Source: a virus
Virus record (IMG/VR): IMGVR_UViG_3300023082_000035
Location: 1 to 24,690 of that record
Strand: one strand, 5' to 3'
DNA length: 24,690 bases
Of the stretch, positions 8,201-16,886 are shown piece by piece (position 1 is the stretch's first letter; each line of letters begins with the position of its first letter). The notes under the pieces were generated by a model that did no database searches, had not been told where the DNA came from, and saw only the letters and a program-made list of their open reading frames with translations. A program made the position numbers and the translations under genes.

Positions 8201-9098
8201 GAAGTGGATAAGCTTCGTACGGGAAAGCTTCATCCACTTTCCCATCTATCCCCACTCTGAACTTTACGTCAAATCCTTCGTGGTTTAAATTGATAGCCTG
8301 CCTGGCATTATAAAGTTTCCCACCAGATACCACAGAACCAAATGCAGCAGCGCCACCAGTTAAAACAATTGCGGCTGTAGCGTCCCTTAATGAATTAACA
8401 ACAAAGTCTTCCGTATTCCCACCAATCTTTGTTCCTTCCATAAAGGCATTATGTGCGGTTGATTGAAGCGCTAATTCCGGTGCCGTGCGCAATATATTCT
8501 GAATTATATTCTGGCCAGCTTTGGCGTATTTTAAAGTCGCCGACAATGGGAACAAAGCCATTGATGGGCCTGTTACTGCGCCTAGTCCACCACCAATAAA
8601 TTTGGCCACAATGCTGCCGTCATTATAATATTCTTCGTCCCTCATTTTATCGAAGACATGCTGTCTTCTTGCTTCTTGTTCATGAGGGCTGACAGCGTCA
8701 AATATATAACTTCCGTATTTTTGGGCGTCCATTCCTTGCAGTGCATCCAATGTATATGGGGTCCAATCTGAAGGAACTTCATCATGTAAAGCGTTGGCGT
8801 GCTCAAGTGACGAACTTACAAATCTACCCGCTTCAAATATTTCATTGTTTTCACTAAATGAATGACCTAGCGTTTCAAAAAATCCAGGCGATTGTGTTTT
8901 TTTATTCCTAAGGTCTGGCTTAATAAAAGGTTGAAAGAGAGGCTGGGTCGGATTAAATCCATTATCAATATCAACGGGTAAATCTGAATTAATGTTCTTG
9001 GTATCGTCATGACCATATAGAGATTCGGGCGTCATAACCTTGTCTCTTAAATGAAGAAGCTCTTCATCTGATTTAAAATCAATAGAATTCAATGCCAT
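5229..9098 (-). CDS. Large internal virion (ejection) protein, gp16-like
   Basis: At 1289 residues this is the largest protein of the window, matching the very long ejected core proteins of T7-like podoviruses in size and gene order. Two glycine/alanine-rich hydrophobic stretches occur at about residues 162-188 (GGGLGAVTGPSMALFPLSA) and 240-258 (AAIVLTGGAAAFGSVVSGG) and could insert in the host membrane. Residues about 515-690 are strongly charged and helical, a probable coiled coil. The C-terminus (RLVPLSQAWYLRFLSN) is of the type common in these proteins. I see no clear lytic transglycosylase motif, unlike T7 gp16. The start ATG at 9098 follows GAGGGG. The likely role is to form the DNA-translocation channel across the envelope after adsorption. 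Confidence 0.8.
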   Translation of the reverse strand: MALNSIDFKSDEELLHLRDKVMTPESLYGHDDTKNINSDLPVDIDNGFNPTQPLFQPFIKPDLRNKKTQSPGFFETLGHSFSENNEIFEAGRFVSSSLEHANALHDEVPSDWTPYTLDALQGMDAQKYGSYIFDAVSPHEQEARRQHVFDKMRDEEYYNDGSIVAKFIGGGLGAVTGPSMALFPLSATLKYAKAGQNIIQNILRTAPELALQSTAHNAFMEGTKIGGNTEDFVVNSLRDATAAIVLTGGAAAFGSVVSGGKLYNARQAINLNHEGFDVKFRVGIDGKVDEAFPYEAYPLPGVNASAMQVKASNDFINSRMAKEGLFKLIPGLDKAAGYLSPVTRMLNHSYLTTSQFANRLFDHSIITKGLAAGQTAKDNFERIMWDISGNTKQMGWMLEGLRAEANGIQNGGAADKAMKSLTQRMSKGPAFDKEQFGSAVSNVIRTGEQHDNKSVNEAANFLNQHLTNTYSRFLKAHGLSEDILSPRTAVDYLMRNYNQDMLVQRPGQWSDVVSSALKEQDELIESLVNPIANQEQIVNRYKDAILSNKGKSDLEIKTQSKTLESHQAELSRLKNELDERMRDDESLHILLQERNFMSASDVREMKELFKPVRQQELKIEKIKSELDAVRKQRNTSKQQLLKAKTDKTKTNHSSKFDAHSKNIDRLEQKLREMENEVQDMQASINGRAMNGEINQRLFTRNPKTNIVEFRKISSPKFRAVYEDDSARIQAAMAYRETIMNSTPEQLGRQMLGTLSSGNLENPLGVRSLMIPDSVLQSGGFLSNDLTRNVSVYDLVLGKKTAFKEAFQGFGVTGNEDGIIGVTNQLQEEWRIKESQIAAMPADKQAKAYAKNNKEFKNATALIKKAYDHAMGNGTRSRGQRMFSKGVRDFSVATRLGSVPLTMITDIGGVFLNNSFIEVLRDGLLPMVKTVNGKVKNSQGAAYHESASHLSIAMEHMGNAYMDKAWNSSTMADVSVGGKLSNGLEGLAHLSGNLFGTNYMDNFMQRMAANVTQSKVMKYMHDFKEGNLSSKNELSLKRLGIDPAEWSDRFIDSYKRSGGETNGFGGYYSKYYVWQDQQAMLKMSNAIRSGVRASVLKKGLGDAPFWTNDPLWGLFSHLKGWMFSAFTRYTVPMMQRMDAEKALGLGVMLMTGSMVDPLRAWTRGEEYDFEDKAKFGLAALNNSGALGIITDVVQDLNALTGGELLPKMQSDRYRNRSIVGIAGGPLAGMADDIVNVVASVVSGKANQQDMNKFVRLVPLSQAWYLRFLSNKLVEAMDLPKNRASADGWFD

Positions 9099-9101
9099 TC
9101 T

Positions 9102-11540
9102 TTACCCCTCGTCTTGTAGGAATTGCTCTATTCTTTGCTCGTCAGTTATTTTTTTTGGTTTTTGCTTGTACGCTTTAAACCATTCTTCATTGTACTCATC
9201 TTGAGAACCAAGCAGGCCATTTATAGCAAAATATTGCGCCCTTAATTTGTTCAAGTCTGGTCTCATGACTATATTGCCACTTGTTAAATTATCCACCCCA
9301 ATAATAGGGCCAAGCCTGCCACCTTTTGTTCTTATGCTTATATCGTATGCACCGGCAATAGGTGTGGCTGAATTAACACCAAGCCCCATGCTTGGACTGG
9401 CCTGTATATTCATTTCAAATTCTTCAACAGTGCCAGTCGCCCAAACTTTTTCAATTTTTACAGGCTTGTTTTCTTTGTATTGATTGATGACTGATTGAAG
9501 CGAATTCATTTTTTCATTGAACTTAACATAATCAGCTTCAGGCAGATTGCCCTTTGAGGTCTTAGAATTCAATTGCGCCATTTCTTGTCGAGCAGCCATT
9601 GCCGATTCAAATGATGGCCTGTCTTGAACGCGGTAATAAAAATCGTTTCTCCCTTCATCAAAAGCTTTCTTGGTTGCTTCAAGCTGAGGTATTACTTGCT
9701 GAACCATTTCATTTTGTATAATCCCAGATGCGGAGCCGTCTTCAATCCCCATAAACTTTTCTATTGGCAAGTAAGTGTATTCTTTCCGACCATTGGTATA
9801 AGTTGTTCCATAGCTTTGCTCTAAATTATGAGATGTCATAGCTTTGGCTGCCTCAACATCTCCACCTAGTAATTTCAAATTAGATTCAAATGCCTTGTTG
9901 GCTTGCAAGGTTAATGCTGGCAAATTGGGAACATCTGCACGCCAAGGAATGTCCATGAGCTTTTTTGCAAATCGCACTTGGTCATCAAAGGTCTTCAGGT
10001 TTTCCGATTTAAATTGCTTCCACTGATTATCCAGAGCCTCTATTTGCTCATTAGATTTTGTTCCAATGTTTTCCTTCATAATAGAAGCAGCTTCTTCTGG
10101 CGTTCTACCTTGTTGAATTTGGCTATCAAATCCAAATAGCATTGCTTGAGAGGTTCTATCTATGGGGGCCTTTAATCCCCCAAGAACCCTATATGCATTG
10201 CTGGCTTGCATCATAAGTGCAGCATTGCCAGAAATAGCCATGTTATTCAATTCAGATACAAACTGAGGGATAGGAGCAGCTGCGCCATTTGCTATTTCTG
10301 TTTTGGCTTCTATTTGACTAATCTCACCCTTTCCAGAATTAATTGAACTCTGGATTTTGTCTTGCGTCATCTGGTTAAATTTAGCATTTATTGTTTTGCT
10401 GGTTGCATCTGCCATTGATACGGCGCTGCCTAAATTAAGCGCTTCTAATGCTTCATCTTGAGAGGTCGATTTGCTTTGGCTGGCAACGTATTTCCCCATA
10501 GACCTAGCGAATTGTTCTGGCGTTTGCTTTTGTCTCAGCTCTTCAATTGTGTCCGCCGTAACTCTGTTCTCTAAAATAGCTAAATCAAATTGTGCTGCAT
10601 TTAAAGATTGGTCGCGTCTTTCAAGTGCCTCTTGACCAGATACTACGCCCAGAACATTTTTACCTACAGCTTGCCAATCAAGATACGTTATCCCATCTGG
10701 CTTGTTATTTGCCATTCCGGAAAGGAACTCATCCATCTTTCCATCTTTTTTGGCTGACAATGCTTGGGAGGCGTAATACCCAGTGAGTAGTGTTTGCTTG
10801 TTTGCCGAGTTGCTTGCTGCTTCTTGGGTTGCTGAAATCTCACCATTTGCTCGCCTTTTAGCGTTTATTGAAACTGAATCTTGGTATTGAGATTTTGCTG
10901 CGTCAATGTTGCCCGACATGGCGTTTTCATAAATATCTTTTGTCATGTTCTGTGCGTATAGATTTGCCTGGTCTTTAGCTCTTTCTTTTTGCTGGCCAAT
11001 CATCTTTTGATTTAATTGCAGGCTGGTTCTTTGTATGGACGAGGCAATACCATTTTCAAGTGCGCCTTTAACTGTTGATGGCGCCAAGCTTGTTATTTGT
11101 TGTGCAGCCTTAGCCATATTTTCAGTATATGAGCCAATCATTTCAGGCGTAAGTTGGTTGGCTTTACTTAGTTCTAACTGAGCATCCCCCATCATCTTGT
11201 CAGCTTGCAAACCAAGCGTTGCTTGTGCTTGATTTGAATAAGCATCGGAGAATCGTTTATCAGCATCAGTTATTGATGGTAGAAGCTCACCATGTGGGTC
11301 TTTGCCTAACTCATAACCTAGGCTATCCATCATGGCATTAGATGCGCCCACCGAAGCTTTAGACGCAAGTGTTCCTAAGGCTGTTGGAGTGGTAGCTAAA
11401 TCGTTCATAGCGCCAACAAAGTCTGGTGTTTGGGATAGAGTGCTTATTCCAACAGAGCTTTTTAACGTTGGTAAATCCTGAGGATTGCCTCTCATTCCAA
11501 CATTGGGTGAATTGGTTTTTGAATCGTTTTCTAATGCCAT
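9102..11540 (-). CDS. Internal virion (ejection) protein, gp15-like
   Basis: This 812-residue protein starts at the ATG at 11540 (AAGGAATTAATC before it) and ends three bases before the next gene. It is rich in Gln, Ala, Asn, Lys and Met and predicted mostly helical (for example QAQATLGLQADKMMGDAQLE and IEELRQKQTPEQFARSMGKY), without signal peptide, membrane segment or cysteine-rich part. Size and position between the 184-residue and 1289-residue proteins match the second ejection protein of T7-like phages (gp15, about 750 residues). I see no enzyme motif. It probably assembles with the neighbouring proteins into the internal core and the periplasmic tunnel. The call rests mainly on gene order and composition. 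Confidence 0.75.
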   Translation of the reverse strand: MALENDSKTNSPNVGMRGNPQDLPTLKSSVGISTLSQTPDFVGAMNDLATTPTALGTLASKASVGASNAMMDSLGYELGKDPHGELLPSITDADKRFSDAYSNQAQATLGLQADKMMGDAQLELSKANQLTPEMIGSYTENMAKAAQQITSLAPSTVKGALENGIASSIQRTSLQLNQKMIGQQKERAKDQANLYAQNMTKDIYENAMSGNIDAAKSQYQDSVSINAKRRANGEISATQEAASNSANKQTLLTGYYASQALSAKKDGKMDEFLSGMANNKPDGITYLDWQAVGKNVLGVVSGQEALERRDQSLNAAQFDLAILENRVTADTIEELRQKQTPEQFARSMGKYVASQSKSTSQDEALEALNLGSAVSMADATSKTINAKFNQMTQDKIQSSINSGKGEISQIEAKTEIANGAAAPIPQFVSELNNMAISGNAALMMQASNAYRVLGGLKAPIDRTSQAMLFGFDSQIQQGRTPEEAASIMKENIGTKSNEQIEALDNQWKQFKSENLKTFDDQVRFAKKLMDIPWRADVPNLPALTLQANKAFESNLKLLGGDVEAAKAMTSHNLEQSYGTTYTNGRKEYTYLPIEKFMGIEDGSASGIIQNEMVQQVIPQLEATKKAFDEGRNDFYYRVQDRPSFESAMAARQEMAQLNSKTSKGNLPEADYVKFNEKMNSLQSVINQYKENKPVKIEKVWATGTVEEFEMNIQASPSMGLGVNSATPIAGAYDISIRTKGGRLGPIIGVDNLTSGNIVMRPDLNKLRAQYFAINGLLGSQDEYNEEWFKAYKQKPKKITDEQRIEQFLQDEG

Positions 11541-11550
11541 GATTAATTCC

Positions 11551-12105
11551 TTAGATAGATTCTAGCCCAAAGCTTGATTTAACAGACTTTGATACGGTCT
11601 TCCCAAATCCTCTCAGTCCTTCACTGATTCCAAATTCTTTATCTAATGCGCTTATTGGAAGTTGGTTGAACAATTGATTAGTCAGTGACTGCCCTAGCTT
11701 TGTTTCGGATTGAAGCGTGTGCAATCCTGATAATACATCATTAGCTCTTAATTGATTTTCTTTTGCCAATAAATTCATTCTTCTTGATTTCTCATCACTT
11801 TCAAATGCTTGACCTGATTCACGAATTGATGCCGAAGCGCTTCCTGCTGAGCTCTGCACGCCCCTGGCGGCATTAATTGCTATTTGTGTTCCAATGTTCT
11901 TTCTTAGCTCTTGCATTGCTTGTAGAGATGACTGCGCGTATTCAGCGGCTGCGGCCGCCATGTTGGTTTCAAATGAAGCTTGCTCAAGTTGGCGGCCCAT
12001 TTGAATCATTTTCTTGTTGTTCTTCATTTGTTTGATGCTAAATACTGCGCCAGCTGCTTGCATAGCCAATGAAAATGGATCTAGTGTTGGTAATGGTGTT
12101 GCCAT
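11551..12105 (-). CDS. Internal virion protein, gp14-like
   Basis: This 184-residue protein has its start ATG at 12105 after a strong TAGGAGG site. The N-terminus (LAMQAAGAVFSIKQMKNNKK, residues 13-32) has a short apolar stretch followed by basic residues. The middle is alanine/glutamine-rich and helical (NMAAAAAEYAQSSLQAMQEL), with GVQSSAGSASASIRESG, a Gly/Ser/Ala segment typical of small podoviral internal proteins with length near 190. T7 gp14, the first ejected core protein and outer-membrane pore component, has the same length and the same place after tail tubular protein B. Function is inferred from these resemblances. Confidence 0.78.
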   Translation of the reverse strand: MATPLPTLDPFSLAMQAAGAVFSIKQMKNNKKMIQMGRQLEQASFETNMAAAAAEYAQSSLQAMQELRKNIGTQIAINAARGVQSSAGSASASIRESGQAFESDEKSRRMNLLAKENQLRANDVLSGLHTLQSETKLGQSLTNQLFNQLPISALDKEFGISEGLRGFGKTVSKSVKSSFGLESI

Positions 12106-12114
12106 TTTGGCCTC

Positions 12115-14625
12115 CTAAACATCGACTTTGTAGAATATCCCAATTAATTTAAAATCAAATGGTGCTGAATGGGTTATGTTAAAACCGATATTTTGGAAAT
12201 CATCCCATCCAGCCATTAATGTAATTTCATAAATCCCATTTGTCGGTACTGGAGGAGAACCAAAGGGGGTTTGTGCGAATGTATCCATTGCGATAGGGAC
12301 GCCATTTACCTCGCCACCAATCGTATCAGCAAACATGAATATCACGTCACGTATATGGGTTGGGGTCATCAAGTTGGATGCTTTAACATTTGAACCATAT
12401 ACAGATAATGGTAATGGCTCAATATCTATGTTGATAGGGAATCCGAATTGAGCGGTAGATACAGGAAAATCTATTCCATGAGCTGATGTTTTTACTTCAT
12501 CATTTATTCCCTCATACTCAAACCCGTACCCATCTCCTGCAATTAAAACTTTTTGCGCATTGAAGTTAGGAACACCTGTACCAGTAAAGGTATCAGTTGG
12601 GGCTCCTGAATAATCCACGGCGCAATCAACCTTAGATGAAAAACTTAATTCCTCAATAAAGAAGTTGGTGACGAGCGGATACGGAACAACGCTGCTTGAT
12701 GTTCCTGCGCTGGAAAATATTAATGCGTCTACGCCAGCTATTGCGTCTGCCTGCGTTGCATAAACACGGAATGAATTAGCATCAATCCCAACCACCCAAT
12801 ACCATTCATTTATTTCTAACTCAGGAACTGAAGAGGGTAATGAACCAGCCGTTGTAAACTGCACAGCTGTCGGTGAAGTTGTGGAAAATGAACTTCCTGT
12901 TGCCACAAGCGATGAAGAGGTGAATCCAGAAATCGCAATAGGTGCAGATTCTGTTGCGATTTCTCGCTCGGTAACAAACCATCCCCTGCCATCAAATGAT
13001 GTTGTAACCCATCTGAAATACGCATTCCCATAACTCTGCTCCAATACTGCTGGCGTAAACCCTTGCACGTCTTCTGATATTAATGTTTGATATATCGCAA
13101 CGCTGCCATCCAAGTTAACAATAAGCATATACCTAGAGCCTGCTCGGGTGAGATCAACAAAAGCAGCCTCATCCACTGGAGAGCGTATAAGCTGTTCATT
13201 AGCGATAGAAATGATGTTGCTCTGGTAAGCATTGTTGAAACCATCCCAAAGCAAAGAATGCGCATCATTACCTGATAAAATAACGATTTGATTATCAATA
13301 CCTCTTGGCTGAACTGCCTCAGCAGGAGTGCTATCTTGTAGCGTTAAACTGAAGTTGGATGGGGTTATGGCTGTTTCTACGCTTAATGGCGTGCTGAATA
13401 CCCCTGAGTTTGTATGTATCGTTAGCGACCTGTAAGGCACGATAAATCGGATGTAGTTAATGTCATCTGATGTTGGATACCAAGATATTGCATTGTCTGC
13501 GTCAGTTTCTGAGTCATCAAAGTCATTGTAGTCGTTAATGAATGAGCCCCACAGCCCATTTGATAACAAATCTGTATTCGCAAAAAATGCTCTATTCTGG
13601 AATGATGAGCATACGCGAGGCCATCCTCTAAGGTTAGACCATGCTGGTTCAGTCAAGAATGCTTGGCTTCCAGGTATTGGTGTTACAGCTGCAAAAGGAA
13701 CTTGTATATCCATTCTTGCAACCGTAGGAGAATCAATCGATATGATTCGACCAACTGATGTTCCATCAGAGAATGTTCCGCCAATGTATGTAGCATTGAA
13801 TATTGCAACGCTAGATGTAAGTGTTATATTAAATCCTGTTACAGCGCCTGGAGTGAATGTATATGAATCATAATTCACATCACCGAAATCAAACGTTGGC
13901 CTGAATCTAAAAAAGGTTGGATTAATAACCCAGTTGTTCAATGGGATTAAGTTGTTTGTTCCTGCGCCATTGCTTGTTATTATAAATGGGTTTCTTCTTG
14001 CTTTTGCATCTGGCGCGGAATTATATATTTCAGCTTGTGTTGTACTTACGTAATAAACAAAATAAGTTCGGCTTGCTAAAATCTGCGGGCTTGTTACTGG
14101 CAGTGTGCCAGTTGTTGTGAATCTAACTGGCAATATTAATCCGGCGACTACAGGCGTTGTTAGCGTCAAAAGATTGGCGGACGCCGCAGCAATTAAGTTG
14201 GCTGTGTTAGCGCCTCTTGTTACATCTTGTGGGGCGATAACGCCCAATGTGATTCTGAAGATGTTATCTAGAATTGTATAGTCAATCAATCTAATTTCAT
14301 TTGCACCGATAGTAGTTGCCACTGTTGCAACCAATATCCCCTCTAAATAAATTCGTATCGCATTTGGAACAAAGCAAAGCAAATAAATACATTCGTTCAG
14401 GTATTGCATGGACTTAAAGAATATTTGGTTGGCGTTTGTTACGCCTTCTATTTTATTTTGATATATCGTTCCAAACCTTTTTCCTGCTGCACCCTGCGGA
14501 TAGGTGATAACATTCTTTGCAACTTTTAAGCCGTTGTAATATGGGGCAATAGATACGCGGGCAGCCAGGAGGGGTGATATCTCTCCCTTGGTAAAAATGT
14601 CTTGCGACCAAGTTTGAAATGCCAT
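12115..14625 (-). CDS. Tail tubular protein B (nozzle), gp12-like
   Basis: This 836-residue protein would be the distal nozzle of the short tail tube. The N-terminus (FTKGEISPLLAARVSIAPYY then GLKVAKNVITYPQGAAGKRFG, residues 11-52) is the conserved opening of this family: a GE-[IL]-SP motif and a PQG...KR.G motif. Much of the rest is beta-rich with WYWVVGIDANSFRVYATQADA-like segments. A mid-region (about residues 335-350) has a W-P...S-FQNR-FF-N pattern, also usual in tail tubular B proteins. The ATG directly follows the stop of the tail tubular A gene (TAAATG), so the two are translationally coupled. Length is in the usual 750-900 range. Confidence 0.9.
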   Translation of the reverse strand: MAFQTWSQDIFTKGEISPLLAARVSIAPYYNGLKVAKNVITYPQGAAGKRFGTIYQNKIEGVTNANQIFFKSMQYLNECIYLLCFVPNAIRIYLEGILVATVATTIGANEIRLIDYTILDNIFRITLGVIAPQDVTRGANTANLIAAASANLLTLTTPVVAGLILPVRFTTTGTLPVTSPQILASRTYFVYYVSTTQAEIYNSAPDAKARRNPFIITSNGAGTNNLIPLNNWVINPTFFRFRPTFDFGDVNYDSYTFTPGAVTGFNITLTSSVAIFNATYIGGTFSDGTSVGRIISIDSPTVARMDIQVPFAAVTPIPGSQAFLTEPAWSNLRGWPRVCSSFQNRAFFANTDLLSNGLWGSFINDYNDFDDSETDADNAISWYPTSDDINYIRFIVPYRSLTIHTNSGVFSTPLSVETAITPSNFSLTLQDSTPAEAVQPRGIDNQIVILSGNDAHSLLWDGFNNAYQSNIISIANEQLIRSPVDEAAFVDLTRAGSRYMLIVNLDGSVAIYQTLISEDVQGFTPAVLEQSYGNAYFRWVTTSFDGRGWFVTEREIATESAPIAISGFTSSSLVATGSSFSTTSPTAVQFTTAGSLPSSVPELEINEWYWVVGIDANSFRVYATQADAIAGVDALIFSSAGTSSSVVPYPLVTNFFIEELSFSSKVDCAVDYSGAPTDTFTGTGVPNFNAQKVLIAGDGYGFEYEGINDEVKTSAHGIDFPVSTAQFGFPINIDIEPLPLSVYGSNVKASNLMTPTHIRDVIFMFADTIGGEVNGVPIAMDTFAQTPFGSPPVPTNGIYEITLMAGWDDFQNIGFNITHSAPFDFKLIGIFYKVDV

Positions 14626-15234
14626 TTAACCCCCATTCCCAACAAACCCACTAATTGCCCTGTTCGCCAATACAGGGAATAAAACTTGAGAGTAGTTTGG
14701 CCTGTTCTGAGCTTCACTTGCAGCGGCCATTGCATATTTAGCTTGGCACTCTTGACGAAGATATGATGCGTAATCCGGTCGTTGAGCATTGCTAAGTGCG
14801 AGATAATTTGCGATGACATACGCAAAATATACTGTAAATCTTGGGGGCAATTGTTCAACCTGAGGCATGAAAATATATTCAATGCTGAATGGCTGAGACT
14901 CACTTGATGGGACGCCAAGGAGAGTATAAAGCTTAGAGTTATTATATAAATCGAATTCGTATATGTTTGGATAAAGCCTAAGCAACTTCAAGAATCCTGA
15001 AGGCAGCTGATACATGGCTGTCCATGGCTCTGGCGGCTTCTCAACCAATAAGGTGAGTGGCTGAATTTTTGTAGCAAATCGCCAATTGTTCTGACTAAGA
15101 ACGTCCGGCAATAAAAAATCAAATGCTTGAACTGCGGCCGTTACCATCTTGTCCGCATTGTCTAAACTCGTGATTGGAGCATGTCCAAGTAGCGTTATGG
15201 CATTACTTACGATCACTGTTTTTGTAACTGCCAT
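14626..15234 (-). CDS. Tail tubular protein A (adaptor), gp11-like
   Basis: This 202-residue protein forms the adaptor ring between portal and nozzle in T7-like tails. Typical features are the N-terminal VSNAITLLGHAPITSLD (residues 9-25), NNWRFATK (about 49-56), the tryptophan-proline stretch PPEPWTAMYQLPSGFLKLLR (about 67-86), and a helical C-terminus. The start ATG at 15234 is preceded by AAGGAAGT. It is followed without gap by tail tubular B. Length is close to the family norm (about 190-220). No oddities seen. Confidence 0.9.
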   Translation of the reverse strand: MAVTKTVIVSNAITLLGHAPITSLDNADKMVTAAVQAFDFLLPDVLSQNNWRFATKIQPLTLLVEKPPEPWTAMYQLPSGFLKLLRLYPNIYEFDLYNNSKLYTLLGVPSSESQPFSIEYIFMPQVEQLPPRFTVYFAYVIANYLALSNAQRPDYASYLRQECQAKYAMAAASEAQNRPNYSQVLFPVLANRAISGFVGNGG

Positions 15235-15266
15235 ATAACTTCCTTTTTAAACCTCAACCTAAATGA

Positions 15267-15285
15267 GCGCCCCATTACGAGGCGC
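15267..15285 (-). other. GC-rich hairpin after the capsid/head-fibre genes
   Basis: GCGCC (15267-15271) and GGCGC (15281-15285) form a short GC-only stem with a 9-base loop in the 62-bp gap between head-fibre-like and tail tubular A genes. In T7 the late terminator occupies the equivalent place after the capsid gene. Here no T-tract follows on the minus strand, so attenuation is only a possibility. Confidence 0.35.
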
Positions 15286-15296
15286 ACACCAACGCG

Positions 15297-15950
15297 TTAT
15301 ACTGCTGCGCGTAAAGCTTGGTACGAAATAGTAGCGGCACCAGGGTCAGCCGAACATAACACAGTGATAGTGTTTGTTGTTGGGGTGACTTTCTGGATAT
15401 TTACCGCATTCGCACTTGCTTGAATATCAGCAAAAACAACATCAGAAGCAGCAACACCTGTAGCAGTGATAACCACCGTTGCAGAACCGCCAGCACTAAC
15501 ATCTTTTCCAGCAAACTTAACGACATGGCTTGGAGCGATGCCAGCAGCAAGTTTAGCAAGTGTCACGTTAGCATCAGCAATTTTATCTGTGGTAACTGCC
15601 AGGTTGGTGATGTTAGCAGTTCCTACAGCACCAGCCGGAGTAAATGACAGTGTTGTTACTGAGCCTGAGCTAACATCATCTGGATAAACCAATGTTGCTA
15701 CCTGAAGGAAAATAGAGCCATCAGAACCTGTAACCATGATTACATCATTAACACAAAGCTGGAAAATAACAGGCAAGAAATAATTAGCGCCTGAAATTGT
15801 AGCTACTGAGTCTAAGCTGTAATAACTGAACAAATTCATTGAGCCTTGAAGCACGGTTGTGTCGCTTGAAGGCGTTGAAATTGCAGCGCTAACTAAGCCC
15901 TGGTTTAGAGAGCTAGATACGCATGACCAGTTGTAAAGTGTAAAAGCCAT
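15297..15950 (-). CDS. Head fibre / decoration-like protein
   Basis: The start ATG at 15950 (MAFTLYNWSC) is chosen because AGGGGAT lies five bases upstream; the longer TTG version overlaps the capsid gene without a ribosome site. The product is 217 residues. Residues about 118-140 have NITNLAVTTDKIADANVTLA, the NLAVTTDKI...VTLAKLA pattern found in trimeric head-fibre and tail-fibre proteins. The C-terminal about 75 residues (VVKFAGKDVSAGGSATVVIT onward) look like an all-beta capping domain. It lies immediately after the major capsid gene, where capsid decoration or head-fibre genes usually are. A surface structural role is likely; exact attachment is not shown. Confidence 0.72.
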   Translation of the reverse strand: MAFTLYNWSCVSSSLNQGLVSAAISTPSSDTTVLQGSMNLFSYYSLDSVATISGANYFLPVIFQLCVNDVIMVTGSDGSIFLQVATLVYPDDVSSGSVTTLSFTPAGAVGTANITNLAVTTDKIADANVTLAKLAAGIAPSHVVKFAGKDVSAGGSATVVITATGVAASDVVFADIQASANAVNIQKVTPTTNTITVLCSADPGAATISYQALRAAV

Positions 15951-15961
15951 TTTGAATCCCC

Positions 15962-16801
15962 TTAGATGTTGTTGATAACGCAATCGATAGCTAATGTACC
16001 GCGATTATCTACAACAACCGCCCCAGCCGAGAATACGCCGTTTATAAGCCACGATGTTTCACGGGGTAGATAATGTATCTCTGTACGGAAATCGTGCCCT
16101 ATACCCATCCCAGCGGCCATTTTATGCCATGCTAAAGCAGTCTGCACGCCTGTTCCTGAATTGTAAGGCAATCCGCCCTCTGTCATTTGAGGAATGATGA
16201 CCAAGTTGAAGCCTAAATATTCTTTTACCATCGCACGATCTAAAACGCGGTTTTGCGTAAAGAATGTTGATGTGAATTGTTCTGCTTGCAATAAGCTTTG
16301 GAACATAGATGCAGACATTGCAACGAATCGGTCGCCTAATGGAACGCCGTGGTTTTCAAAGAACTGCATCATTTGCGTGTATTTCACGTAAGTGAAGTTT
16401 GTAGCACCTGCTGGAATTGTTGAACCAACATCGGCAGCCAAAGCATTAATCATGATTTGATCACTACGACGACCCATGGCTTGAGCGACTAACATCGCAT
16501 TTTCCATTTTGGTGTCAAAGTTAACGGTCAATTCTTGCACGCTGTCTACAGCAGTAGGCGTTGTGTATTTTTGAAGAATTGCGGTTTCTTTTGTGTAACC
16601 TGGATCTTGAATCGCAACAGCTTGAGAATAAGCAGTAGGTACAGAGATAACTTGATTGACTTTACGAAAATCAACGAAAGCCCCAATTACGTCATATTTC
16701 ATTCTGGCTGAATCGCGAAGCAAGAAACCTGTTGAATGATATTCCGCTTTTACAAGCGCGTCATATTCAATCTGTTGTACGGCGGTAAGAGATGTACTCA
16801 T
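15962..16801 (-). CDS. Major capsid protein
   Basis: This 279-residue protein would build the icosahedral shell around the scaffold. It has features of podoviral HK97-like capsid proteins: an N-terminal helix (LTAVQQIEYDALVKAEYHST), a beta-rich P-domain segment (about residues 45-80, ending in PGYTKETAILQKY), the spine-helix region NFDTKMENAMLVAQAMGRRSDQIMINAL in type (about 94-121), and a C-terminal axial domain with DRFVAMSASMFQSLL and FSAGAVVVDNRGTLA. The start ATG at 16801 follows TTAGGGG. It comes after the O/P-like pair rather than directly after scaffold. Assignment rests on sequence style and neighbours (scaffold, head fibre, tail tubular genes). Confidence 0.85.
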   Translation of the reverse strand: MSTSLTAVQQIEYDALVKAEYHSTGFLLRDSARMKYDVIGAFVDFRKVNQVISVPTAYSQAVAIQDPGYTKETAILQKYTTPTAVDSVQELTVNFDTKMENAMLVAQAMGRRSDQIMINALAADVGSTIPAGATNFTYVKYTQMMQFFENHGVPLGDRFVAMSASMFQSLLQAEQFTSTFFTQNRVLDRAMVKEYLGFNLVIIPQMTEGGLPYNSGTGVQTALAWHKMAAGMGIGHDFRTEIHYLPRETSWLINGVFSAGAVVVDNRGTLAIDCVINNI

Positions 16802-16886
16802 TTTGAGTCCCCTAAAAGTTATAAGAAATTAATCGTCAACGTCTTAGGGCTTGTCACCGTGAGTGGGTTATCCTTTCGGGCCCAGG